A stretch of 64,000 nucleotides of DNA from Cristatella mucedo (Eukaryota; Bryozoa; Phylactolaemata; Cristatellidae), in the NCBI GenBank assembly GCA_009760855.2, contig WPIO01000059.1, positions 1,763,501-1,827,500 of the forward strand, in the 5' to 3' direction. A program made the translations under genes and the position numbers. The notes below the pieces were generated by a model. The model saw nothing but the letters and a program-made list of their open reading frames with translations, did no database searches and was not told the DNA's origin. The stretch's first letter is position 1. Each line of letters begins with the position of its first letter. Shown here piece by piece: positions 45,901 through 53,249 of this stretch.

Positions 45901-47860
45901 GAAAGCTATTATGCCACTACAGCGGACTATGAATATGGCTGCAAGGCTGGTCTTCAAGTCCCAGCAGTTTGAGCACGTGTCACCTTTGCTGAAAGAGCTA
46001 GGATGGTTGCCGGTTGAGCAAAGGATACAGAGCAAAGTTCTTATGCTGACCCACAAGGCCCGCCACGGCTTGGCTCCTTCGTACCTAGCTGAACTGCTGC
46101 ATCAGTTTCAGCCTGTTCGCGCCCTCAGGTCCTGTGTGGACAATAAATTAGCTGTCCCATTCCTCCGCTTAAAGACAGTTGGCGACAGAAGCTTTAGCTC
46201 TGCAGGCCCTAGACTGTGGAACTCGCTTCCACAATTCTTACGCAACGACATCTACTCTCCAACTGCCGACTATGGCACATCTTTTTCAGCGGTCCTGAAC
46301 TGCTACTTCTATGCTACTCACTACCTCAACTGCTCTCCTAACTCTGCTATGCTTCCCACTTTCTCTTTGTTGCGTGAGATGAAGTCTGTTGGCTACTGAA
46401 TGCGTACCGAAAGCCGCTTAGGCTGTGAGTGTGCTATACAAAACTCTCCTGCGTAACACCCACATGGTCTTTATGACTTTGTGGGGTTACTGACGGAGAT
46501 ACATTACATTACATTACACAAATGTAATCAGTATAGTCCAGACTTGGCATTATTACTTGCCTCATTTTGAAAACAAGGATATCAAGTTTCTTACTTTGCT
46601 GACTAGGCTAAAGCCGTAAGCGTAAACTAGACTAGCAGCATTGCTAAAACCGTTTGATTGCTACGGTGCATGCTGTCAATCTGCACGTCAAGCAATATGA
46701 ACATGGCACTCGTGCTGCACCTCCCAGCATCCAATGCACCTCCCAGCATTCAATAATGGCCAGAACTGCAATGGCGGCCTGGATAAAGGCGCATGGACCA
46801 CAAATTGCCGATCGCACAGCATCACTCGATGCTGGGGCGTGCAGCAGTTGCCAAGCACAGGACTCGCAAGTGCAAACATGCTGGGCCGACGCCAGACGTT
46901 GAGCCAACACCGGGGATCTCCATCCAGCAGGATTCACGACCAGAGAGCAGCAGCAGCAGCACAAATAGCACGCACCTGGAACAGCTTGGCGGCCAGCTTA
47001 AGCCCCTCCTCCATATCTCGGCTCTGGACGGCCGCCACTTGGCTCTGCAGGGCGGCAATGTTGAACAGCACGCACGCCTTCTCGAAAGATCCGAGTGGCA
47101 CGGTCAGCGAGCCTTTGCCCGACAGGAAGGAGCCCTTGGTAAAAGCGTCTTGCCACTTGAAGTTGACTCGGATCTGATCCTCGGTCATGGGCAGCTTCGC
47201 CTCGATGGCACATAACTGATCAAAGTACCTGTCGTCGCGAGTAGAGCACAGATACGTTGCTGCTGGCCGCCGCCGCTGCTGCTGGCTGCTGCCGTTGCGA
47301 GCACAAACGCCCAAACGCTGCTTCGAGGGCACGCACGCATGCTCTGACTGACTCTCGAACAGAAAGCTGTGGCGGTCATGGCAGAGAGCTCACAGAAGCG
47401 GCTCGCGAGCCGCTCTGCCTAACAGATACACCAGCGACAATCCTACTTCGATAGGTTCACCGATGCAGCTAAAAAGAAGCGCTTGCAGCCATGCATGCAA
47501 GCGTAAACTCCACTAGCCGGCAGATACGCCTATTACAATATCGGGCAACGCGACAGCGTCAAGCAGCAAACATTCTTCACCGTACAGTAGCAAAAAACCT
47601 GGTGGCAGCAAAACGCTAGGTATAGCCACTGCTGCGGCAGGTGGAAAATTACTTTACCTATACACAACGTCGAGCGAGGACTCGTGCTTATCTAAAAATT
47701 TAACCAACGCCTGCGCACGCAGCTTGTTCAGTTCAGGAATAGCCTTTTCATAGTCTTCTGGTTTACAGCATGTATAGTTTGACAGAATGAAAGTCCGCAA
47801 GGGCTTCGCAAAATCCACTTCCTGGCTGGACTTCACGGGGATGCCCAGATATGCTGCCAT
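32380..47860 (-). CDS. PDCD6IP: ALIX / PDCD6IP, ESCRT adaptor (complete, 12 coding exons)
   Basis: Joining the 12 exons listed below gives 2718 coding bases, 905 residues plus stop (human about 868). All junctions are GT-AG and every phase agrees. Order: BRO1 domain (about 1-355), V domain (about 360-700, two-armed helical region), Pro/Gln/Tyr-rich tail (about 710-905). ALIX links cargo and ESCRT-III: BRO1 binds CHMP4, the V domain binds YPXnL motifs, the tail binds TSG101, ALG-2, CIN85 and endophilins; it acts in multivesicular-body sorting, cytokinesis and membrane repair. Seen here: [10 protein letters not shown] and NLPAAIED are kept; the Phe of GTKFY, needed in human for YPXnL binding (F676), is residue 683. 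Odd: the CHMP4 patch reads Ile197, Val210, Ile214 (human Phe, Ile, Leu), and the tail has no P(S/T)AP but has PPSY at 808-811. Introns carry LINE-A, LINE-B, SINE-B and many microsatellites. Confidence 0.95.
32948..33209 (-). CDS. PDCD6IP: PDCD6IP exon 11
   Basis: Residues 683-769, [15 protein letters not shown] ... [19 protein letters not shown], then the Pro/Gln tail to [10 protein letters not shown]. Acceptor GCATTGCAG, donor G|GTACGA. Holds the V-domain Phe683 and a PxPxxR-type motif (PVPAAR) of the kind bound by CIN85/CD2AP SH3 domains. Confidence 0.94.
33471..33536. repeat. (CT)33 microsatellite, ALIX intron 10
   Basis: Uninterrupted CT run; it opens spurious Ser-Leu and Arg-Glu frames. 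Confidence 0.98.
33661..33754. repeat. (GT)n microsatellite, ALIX intron 10
   Basis: GT run interrupted once (GCGTGACC at 33684-33692). Confidence 0.97.
33774..34115 (-). mobile_element. LINE-A 3'-end fragment in ALIX intron 10
   Basis: ATT tail, perfect hairpin, whole 3' UTR (CAGCATGCAAATGTGGTTAG blocks) and the last codons ([13 protein letters not shown]). Same strand as ALIX. Confidence 0.92.
34246..34276. repeat. (GGAA)n short microsatellite
   Basis: Six or seven GGAA/GAAG units in ALIX intron 10, about 100 bases after exon 10. Confidence 0.9.
34381..34515 (-). CDS. PDCD6IP: PDCD6IP exon 10
   Basis: Residues 638-682, [20 protein letters not shown] ... [16 protein letters not shown]. 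Acceptor GTGCTTGCAG, donor AAG|GTGAAG, 45 whole codons. Confidence 0.94.
34660..34737. repeat. 28-bp tandem repeat, 3 copies, ALIX intron 9
   Basis: Unit starts GTGAACGTGAGAGCATCTGA; copies begin at 34660, 34688 and 34716, the last partial. Virtually identical. Confidence 0.93.
34760..35022 (+). mobile_element. LINE-A 3'-end fragment in ALIX intron 9
   Basis: 3' UTR blocks (GCATGCTGCCACTAACCA), left hairpin arm AAAGTGCC with a mutated right arm, ATT tail. Antisense to ALIX. Confidence 0.85.
35195..35610 (-). mobile_element. LINE-A coding fragment, very decayed
   Basis: Minus-strand remnants of LVQNSAVRL, the [11 protein letters not shown] and [15 protein letters not shown] regions in correct order with large deletions. 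Confidence 0.7.
35805..35940 (-). mobile_element. LINE-A 3'-end fragment in ALIX intron 9
   Basis: AAT-rich tail, hairpin (GCATCC..AGAGAACTCAGTCTCT..GGGCGCTTTAC) and a little 3' UTR. Confidence 0.75.
36372..36553 (-). mobile_element. SINE-B copy 1 (tRNA-like head, T-run end)
   Basis: Minus strand: GTAGCCGTGATGGCACACTA (box A-like), GGTTCAAACCCC (box B-like), GGGCGATCC, then a body ending in TTAGTA and eight T. About 180 bp. The T run resembles a Pol III terminator. No LINE-A hairpin is present, so this family differs from SINE-A. Confidence 0.82.
36830..36905 (-). mobile_element. LINE-A 3'-tail remnant
   Basis: Weak match to the 3' hairpin region (CATAGCACCC..GATCAATCTCTG..GAGGC) on the minus strand. 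Confidence 0.45.
37012..37192 (-). mobile_element. SINE-B copy 2
   Basis: Same layout and strand as copy 1, 460 bases away: GAGCCGTAATGGCTCACC, then GGTTCGAATCC (good box B), GGGCGATCC and an end of TAGTA plus T run. Alignable along the full length with about 20 percent difference by eye. Confidence 0.85.
37462..37610 (-). CDS. PDCD6IP: PDCD6IP exon 9
   Basis: Residues 588-637, T (split codon) [18 protein letters not shown] ... QEAILEQVQ. Acceptor TGCTGCTGCAG, donor CAG|GTGAGA, ends in phase 0. Confidence 0.95.
37945..38326 (-). CDS. PDCD6IP: PDCD6IP exon 8
   Basis: Residues 461-587, [19 protein letters not shown] ... ELKNASFDM. Acceptor CCTCGGTAG, donor ATGA|GTGAGT. V-domain helices; the N-terminus aligns with human SLRLLDEEEATDNDLRAKF. 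Confidence 0.95.
38513..38723. repeat. (GT/GC)n imperfect microsatellite, ALIX intron 7
   Basis: G run then alternating GT with CG interruptions, perfect GT at about 38636-38687. Alternating purine-pyrimidine, prone to Z-DNA. Confidence 0.95.
38724..39603. other. ALIX intron 7, no gene recognised
   Basis: Ordinary intronic sequence. A short AGATAAGATAAGAAAGATAA stretch lies near 39437-39460. Nothing else identified. Confidence 0.5.
39604..39820. repeat. CT/CTGT/CCCT-rich microsatellite, ALIX intron 7
   Basis: Compound pyrimidine tract with TCTG, TCCC and TC units. Confidence 0.95.
40042..40237 (-). CDS. PDCD6IP: PDCD6IP exon 7
   Basis: Residues 395-460, [15 protein letters not shown] ... 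[18 protein letters not shown]. Acceptor TTTTCACTGTAG, donor GAG|GTGAGA, ends in phase 0. First V-domain arm. Confidence 0.95.
40690..40792 (-). mobile_element. LINE-A 3'-tail remnant in ALIX intron 6
   Basis: ATAATAAT tail and CCCTAGGGGAAATTAACCTCTATGCAGGC, an altered form of the terminal hairpin region. Confidence 0.6.
40955..41062 (+). mobile_element. SINE-A copy in ALIX intron 6
   Basis: Head GATTGGCCCAGGGATAATG, then AACGACCGAGGTAGTGGGCTCGAGC (box B-like GGGCTCGAGC), GGCATAT, then a shortened tail ending GGGCGCTACGCAAATGAG. The inner hairpin is mostly lost. The last 18 bases (CAAATGAGCGAATTGC) are repeated once. Confidence 0.75.
41640..41763 (-). CDS. PDCD6IP: PDCD6IP exon 6
   Basis: Residues 354-394, [18 protein letters not shown] ... 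[10 protein letters not shown], then GG. Acceptor GTGGTTCAG, donor GG|GTGAGC. A second GT (ACG|GTGACC) lies 14 bases inside but breaks the phase to exon 7, so the later donor is chosen. Confidence 0.9.
42060..42268. repeat. GA/CAGA-rich microsatellite, ALIX intron 5
   Basis: Compound purine-rich tract of GAGACAGA and related units, ending 70 bases before exon 5's donor side. Confidence 0.94.
42339..42678 (-). CDS. PDCD6IP: PDCD6IP exon 5
   Basis: Residues 241-353, [20 protein letters not shown] ... YGEEIARL ... [10 protein letters not shown] ... LSAKFI. Acceptor TTCATTTCAG, donor G|GTATGC. End of the BRO1 domain. Confidence 0.95.
42835..42990. repeat. (CT)n microsatellite, ALIX intron 4
   Basis: CT run, longest perfect part about 42866-42945, with a shorter run at 42973-42990. 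Confidence 0.97.
43730..43839 (-). CDS. PDCD6IP: PDCD6IP exon 4
   Basis: Residues 204-240, [14 protein letters not shown] ... SVKDVWPK. Acceptor GCTTGCAG, donor AAG|GTAGCA, ends in phase 0. Confidence 0.92.
44036..44189 (-). CDS. PDCD6IP: PDCD6IP exon 3
   Basis: Residues 153-203, [14 protein letters not shown] ... [16 protein letters not shown]. Acceptor CGATTGCAG, donor G|GTGAGC. Human [11 protein letters not shown] is the same segment; the CHMP4-contact Phe199 is Ile197 here. Confidence 0.94.
44725..45705 (+). pseudogene. LINE-B reverse transcriptase, first frame (copy 1)
   Basis: 326 residues: [107 protein letters not shown]. The catalytic motif reads DADD where YADD is normal (GAT for TAT). 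The frame ends IEGTITTCS-stop and the family C-terminus continues in another frame from 45668. CR1/L2-like. Confidence 0.93.
45668..46399 (+). pseudogene. LINE-B C-terminal region, second frame (copy 1)
   Basis: [85 protein letters not shown], to MKSVGY-stop. Overlaps the previous frame by 38 bases; the break falls between the reverse transcriptase and this region. Confidence 0.92.
46521..46975. other. ALIX intron 2, 5' part
   Basis: No gene. A small tandem pair GCACCTCCCAGCAT at 46717-46749. Confidence 0.5.
46976..47228 (-). CDS. PDCD6IP: PDCD6IP exon 2
   Basis: Residues 68-152, [18 protein letters not shown] ... [10 protein letters not shown]. Acceptor GACGACAG, donor CAG|GTGCGT, ends in phase 0. 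Covers BRO1 helices. Confidence 0.94.
47658..47860 (-). CDS. PDCD6IP: PDCD6IP exon 1 (start of BRO1)
   Basis: Starts GAAAATGGCAGC; residues 1-67, beginning [20 protein letters not shown], which lines up with the human N-terminus. Donor TATAG|GTAAAG leaves two bases of an Arg codon. An out-of-frame ATG starting 7 bases upstream opens a frame that overlaps the start. Confidence 0.93.
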
Positions 47861-49027
47861 TTTCCATCATATGCTTAATGATGTCATTCGCAACGACGGC
47901 GCCCCGTGACCGACATGTAAATACACAGGTTCTTTTTAGGCAGAACAGCGCATGCAATGAACTATACAATAGAAAACTTGAGAGTATAATCGTACAATCG
48001 AGCTTTCATTTTTTGTGGCCATTCACTCACTCTCGTTTACCGGGCCTAGCTGTATCGGGGCACTTGCTTCCGGTCCTGATTTCCGGTCGCTCCACCTCTC
48101 TTTGGCGGCCCTCGATCGTTTCCTCTCAGAATAGCTTTGTTAATAGGTTTCTCTCTCAAAGGAATTGCTTGAGTGAAGTAAAATTCCCTCCGACTAGAAT
48201 AGACACCGCGAAGCTCTGTCGTTAGAAAAGAGGTTTAGCGTTATCCACGTCCGGGCCGTATATAGGCTGCAAGCATTCCGCTCTTAACGATGCTGGTCTC
48301 AGCCGACGCGCAACGACTGCCGGTAGAGCCTGAAACATTCTGTAATTGCCAGTGACTTGTAGAGGGGTGCCGCACCAATGAGTGCGGGTGTCCTAGCAAC
48401 AGCCGGAACACGGCGGCAACGTGGAGCGCCCATACCTCTAGGTAGCAAGTCCATATCCATTGCATAGAGGTGTCCATTCGCAGTCGACCGAGGGTTACGT
48501 CCAATGCACCCAGTACGTAGGCCACAGCGTACAATAGCTCTCTTTACGCTCAAAGCCTAGAGCATAGCTCAGCAAAACAGCTGGGGCGCGACTGTGCCTA
48601 TTTCGTGACTTCGGCTAGAATGTTGGCTAACCGTGGATTATCAAACGACGATAGATTCCAAGCTTTTAATATTCAGTGGTGAAGAATGAAAATTAGCTCG
48701 GTTTTCCGTTGGCTTATTTAGAAAACAGCCGTCGTTTCACTATAAACATGTTGGCATTATTAAATTAATTGAATTAAACCGTTAGCTTCAATTTACGCAA
48801 CAGTCGCAAGTAGCTGAATTCATATCCGACTGCATTACTTTTAACGTAATAAACCCCCTTCGTACGTCTTTCTTCCTCTCAAGTTCGCTTATTGAACTTT
48901 TTTTTTATTCTACACCTGCGCATGCACAAACATTTCCTGTTCTCTGCAATCGATTAGACAATACGAAATAAATGTGCGAATCGGTCGTGCTTCTGTCTCA
49001 CTACCATCGTCATTATTATTCCGGCTG
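47861..49027. other. ALIX upstream region
   Basis: Presumed ALIX 5' UTR and promoter on the minus strand, then spacer. No other gene or mobile element recognised. Confidence 0.45.
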
Positions 49028-50480
49028 TGGCGCAGCGCCAGGCTGGCTCGATTTTAGGGGGAGCAGAAGAGAGAGAGAGGTGCTCGGCTGAAAAACACTC
49101 GTGGGGTCCTCGAGCTGTGAGCAAGACGCAGTGCAGCAGTGCGGTGAGATAGGGAGGGCTTAACGCGAGCCGGGCGGTGGCTCGATAGCGGTAGCATCCT
49201 GCTGCCCGCAGGAGCGGCTGATTGATGTCGGCTGACCTGTCAACCCTATCACCCCGGCTAGCTTTGTAAGAGTAGGGCGAGACAGGCATTAGCTCGCCGC
49301 CGCCGCCAGCCAGCCAGCCAGCCAGCCAGCCGACAGTGGCGGGACTGGCTTTTTCTCTTGAAACGATGGAGACGGGCGGGCTATTCAGTACAGCGATCGA
49401 CGAGACAGAGCGAGTCTGCGCCAGGAGAATTCGTTACACGTCACCGAATACTTTTGCATAGCGCCCGTGGCTAGCATTTTGTGTTTGTGTGTGTGCGCGC
49501 GCGCGCACGTGGTCCCGGCGTAGGAATTTTCCTTTACGAACTAGAAGTAGTCCGGGGCAGTGTAGAGGAGATATTTCTTATTTCCCCCAGTATTCCTGCC
49601 TTTGCGAAGGTGGAGGTTTTTCCGCCTTTGCGAAGGTGGAGGTGGAATTCTAGTTCTCCGGTCAGGGTCTGAGTTCCGGTTGCTCGGGCCCCTTCGTTTG
49701 TTTGGGTCGTTCCCCAGTAGAGACGCTGTGTCCGAACAACCGGAAACTAAACCTTAAACTAGGATTCCGCCTCCACCTTCGCAAAGGCGGAAAAACCTCC
49801 ACCTTCGCAAAGGCAGGAATACTGGGGGCCCTTTCACCCGCAAAGAAATGGGGCCCGAGCAACTGGAACTCAGAACCTGACCGGAGAACTAGAATTCCAC
49901 CTCCACCTTCGCAAAGGCAGGAATACTGGGGGAAATAAGAAATATCTCCTCTACACTGCCCCGGACTACTTCTAGTTCGTAAAGGAAAATTCCTACGCCG
50001 GGACCACGTGCGCGCGCGCGCACACACACAAACACAAAATGCTAGCCACGGGCGCTATGCAAAAGTATTCGGTGACGTCTAACGAATTCTCCTGGCGCAG
50101 ACTCGCTCTGTCTCGTCGATCGCTGTACTGAATAGCCCGCCCGTCTCCATCGTTTCAAGAGAAAAAGCCAGTCCCGCCACTGTCGGCTGGCTGGCTGGCT
50201 GGCGGCGGCGGCGAGCTAATGCCTGTCTCGCCCTACTCTTACAAAGCTAGCCGGGGTGATAGGGTTGACAGGTCAGCCGACATCAATCAGCCGCTCCTGC
50301 GGGCAGCAGGATGCTACCGCTATCGAGCCACCGCCCGGCTCGCGTTAAGCCCTCCCTATCTCACCGCACTGCTGCACTGCGTCTTGCTCACAGCTCGAGG
50401 ACCCCACGAGTGTTTTTCAGCCGAGCACCTCTCTCTCTCTTCTGCTCCCCCTAAAATTGAGCCAGCCTGGCGCTGCGGCC
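49028..50480. mobile_element. long inverted repeat, probable foldback DNA element
   Basis: Left arm about 49031-49691 and right arm about 49851-50477 are reverse complements with only a few base differences that I can see. The 34-base length difference is fully explained by one extra 26-base unit (near 49616-49641) and two extra CCAG units in the left arm. The outer right end reads (inward) CAGTGTGGCCGCAGCG; the left has CTGTGGCGCAGCG. A terminal sequence followed by ATTTTAGGGGG is a look shared by several hAT-like and other DNA transposons, but no transposase and no clear target-site duplication are visible. Alternatives: a palindromic duplication or a fold-back assembly artefact. Confidence 0.75.
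49585..49930. repeat. 26-base module repeated in both orientations
   Basis: Unit CCGCCTTTGCGAAGGTGGAGG and its neighbour form a module (CCCCCAGTATTCCTG, unit, unit, GGAAT-CTAG) at 49585-49663 (+), 49757-49828 (-) and, with one unit, 49886-49930 (-). Confidence 0.88.
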
Positions 50481-50619
50481 ACACTGTAGGCCTTGACAGT
50501 GGCGAGGTCAAGACCTCCCTCGTCGGATTATATCTCGGGTGCGACTTTCTTGACCGCTGCTATTCAGTAGTCTCACAGATCCTGCGCCTACGATAATTTA
50601 ATGTAATGTAGGGCGCTTG

Positions 50620-50985
50620 AACTCGGTGCAAAACTCTGCCGCAGCTAGCGCCGTTTGCCACGAACGCTGCAGCTGCCACGCGACGCTACCTCACGCCGAC
50701 CCAAACTGGCTTCCCATCAAGCAGCACGTATTGACATCGAGGCTCCGTCGCTGACTCTTAGGTCGCTTTCGTACTTTGCTCGAGCGTACCTTTACGGAAA
50801 CCTTCCTAGTCAGGCTTCGCATCCTAAGACAGACTCGCCGCTCTGACCGGAGTCGCCTAGCAGCGCCTGTACAACTACTCTCCTACTGCCGACTACGGCT
50901 CATCATTTTCAGCGGTCCTGAGCTGCTACTTCCATGCTACTCACTACTTCAACGGCTGTCCTGACTCTGTCCTGCATTTGGACCA
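50620..50985 (+). mobile_element. LINE-A fragment joined to LINE-B fragment
   Basis: 50625-50800 resembles LINE-A (GGTGCAAAACTCTGCCGCAG, then the LHWLPVKQ and LTLRSL region). From about 50868 it resembles LINE-B (CTACTCTCCTACTGCCGACTA, GCGGTCCTGAGCTGCTACTT). Both plus strand. Confidence 0.7.
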
Positions 50986-52060
50986 AAACAAGTAGCGTGA
51001 GTTGCATTACGTAGCGCATTCGTTCTCCTTGGTATTTAGTGCGACTATCTAATTTCTTATGCTTCAAAAGAATGGAAAATGACCATTGTTTCCCACAACT
51101 CGCTCGTGCTATCGGGATAGCTATCAACTTAAAAATCGCTCGTTCAAATGAGGAACGGACGAATTCATGCCTTTTGGCTTATATCTATTCAGAACGGACT
51201 GGATCACAGTTAATGTATTTTATTGTAAAGTTATAAAACTGACCGCAAAAGATTTAGCATTGAGTAGTTTTGTGGGGTATATGACCATACGGGACAAAAC
51301 TTTCGCGAATTAACCGCCAAATTATGTCTAGCATCGAACATTAATTACACGTAAGTCCTTGCTTATTTGTGTTCACATCCAGCAAATCCGGCGGAAACTG
51401 CAACGCTTTGCAATTATGAACAATTAGCTTGATGGCTGAGCCTCAAATATGAACTGTGACTTTGGCCGCTGAATTTAGCCACGATAAGCTGAGGCTTATA
51501 AGCAGCGAGACACGTGGTCACGTAAGAACGAGACCATCTTCTAACTCTTAAGGCCTGGCCAGTATATACAGTATGGGCCTGACCGCGGCCGCTTTTCCGA
51601 AGTTCTGGAGCAGCGGTCTGCCGGTCGTTTAGTTCTAACGCCGAGGTGAGCTGCTGCAAGCCTGTAAACGAGTCTTCCGGAAGTCGCCCGTCGCACCAGC
51701 CGTAATGCACAGGCTATTGTTTGTGCTTTACCTCATGCGAAGTTGCGGCCTGCGCTGATTGAAGGACTTCGAAAGTTGCGTCGCTAACGTTGGCATATTG
51801 CGAGCTTCAGGCGTTCGTCTTCGCATGCGTCGCGCCGCCACCTTTTGATTGATTGCCCTGAAACCTACCTCGAACCACTGTGACGAAGGTGAGACAGGCC
51901 GCTTTATTATTAGTAGCGCCCTTCATTTGTGAATGAATAGCACCCAGCGATCTTTATCTGCGGTCCCACGAAGACACCTGCTTCGACCTTTGTCTCAGAC
52001 AGATCAGGTAGAAAGCTTCAAATGTACTCCAAGGCTGCTTACGGCGAGCTTAAAAGAGTT
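50986..52060. other. non-coding stretch, no gene recognised
   Basis: No conserved coding sequence or mobile-element motif seen on either strand. Confidence 0.5.
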
Positions 52061-52061
52061 A

Positions 52062-52160
52062 TTGTGCTTTCTTTGCAGCAAATGTAAAGCGCCTAGAAAG
52101 AGATTGAGTTCTCTAGGGCGCCATATCGAATGACTTATTATTAGTATTATTGTTATTAAG
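52062..52160 (+). mobile_element. LINE-A 3'-end remnant
   Basis: CTTTGCAGCAAATGTAAAGCG, AGAAAGAGATTGAGTTCTCT, GGGCGCCATATCG and an ATTATT tail: under 100 bp of the family 3' end. Confidence 0.85.
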
Positions 52161-52393
52161 GCGACACATTTTAAAATTATTTCGCACTGATATCATATCA
52201 TTTTGATATTGATACAGTATTTTTCATTACATTGATTATCGTATTATTTCGTTATTTTTACCAATTATTTTAGAGGGCACTATTTGATGCGCGTTTGGTG
52301 GCATCAGCGTCGTCCAGCGGCTCCCACCTTGGCTGACATTGTTGCCTCCCATAGAGAGAGCTTGGTCAGTGCTGGCTGTGGCCAGTCTAGCCT

Positions 52394-52660
52394 GTGGCCG
52401 TGGCAGCATGGCGGCGCCCGCTGCTGCTGTCGCGAGAGCGAGGAAGAGCTGGGAAACTCGGTGAAACTTGGAACGACCTGGAACGACCCCTCAGAAAAGC
52501 CGCCAGTTCGAAAACCCAGGTGGTCTGTCAGTCGAACTCAGAATACTTCAAGACGGCCTTGACACTGTTGCAATCCGTTCGAGGCAGTACTAGAAGTGAG
52601 CGAGAGGAACGGACGAGGGCCACTGTGGAGCAGCAAGGCGTCGGGTGTCATTCTGGATGA
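52394..52660 (+). other. possible terminal coding exon with poly(A) signal, unknown
   Basis: An 88-codon open frame without an ATG start ends TGA at 52658-52660; an AATAAA follows at 52667-52672. The spacing suits a real gene end, but the residues (e.g. NSEYFKTALTLLQSVRG) match no family I know. A Kozak-like ATGGCGGCG at 52408 is in a different frame and stops after 18 codons. Could be chance. Confidence 0.25.
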
Positions 52661-52842
52661 ACTGTCAATAAAGTGGCGTCACCCGAGTACTTAAACTCGG
52701 CCAGATTACTTGGTGTTAACGGCAGACATATTAAATTAGTAGGAATAATAAGTACACAGAATTAGCACTGACTGCAACATTCGTTGGCATAACTTTCAGT
52801 ATATCTATACAGCTAATCACACTAGTATGAGCGTATACTCGT

Positions 52843-52858
52843 CACACACACACACACA

Positions 52859-52901
<43 letters not shown>

Positions 52902-52955
52902 TACACCTACACGCACGCACACACACATACACCTACACACACACACGCACACACC

Positions 52956-52991
<36 letters not shown>

Positions 52992-53058
52992 CACACACAC
53001 GCACACGCACGCACGCACTCACATGCACGCACACGCAAGCACACATGCATATGCACAC
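52843..53058. repeat. (CA/CGCA)n imperfect microsatellite
   Basis: CA runs with GCAC, TACA and CCTA interruptions. Confidence 0.95.
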
Positions 53059-53209
53059 ACCGTACCTGATTATTTACCTATTGACCCCAGAAGTTTCCAC
53101 GTGGCTTCTGTTTCGGCTAAATGACCGTGTGGATGAAGAGTATAAGCATTTTTCACCCATTTGGACCAGACTTATACAGCGTTTGCATCCTAGGGTATAA
53201 TTTACACAA

Positions 53210-53210
<1 letters not shown>

Positions 53211-53245
<35 letters not shown>

Positions 53246-53248
53246 TTA
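53211..53248. repeat. (TA)n microsatellite
   Basis: TATA run with two TTTA interruptions. Confidence 0.93.
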
Positions 53249-53249
53249 T

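Larger units (their letters stand above)
44556..46520 (+). mobile_element. LINE-B copy 1, in ALIX intron 2 (antisense)
   Basis: About 2 kb, 5'-truncated in the linker between endonuclease and reverse transcriptase, ending in an ATTAC-repeat tail at about 46498-46517. Nearly identical to copy 2 at 55.75-58.46 kb over the shared part. It accounts for most of ALIX intron 2. Confidence 0.95.

Noticed and set aside
50219-50596. Protein-coding gene in the palindrome arms (MPVSPYSYKASRGD... on both arms)
   Set aside because: The identical peptide on both arms follows from the inverted repeat; no conserved domain, and the frame is cut by the element end.
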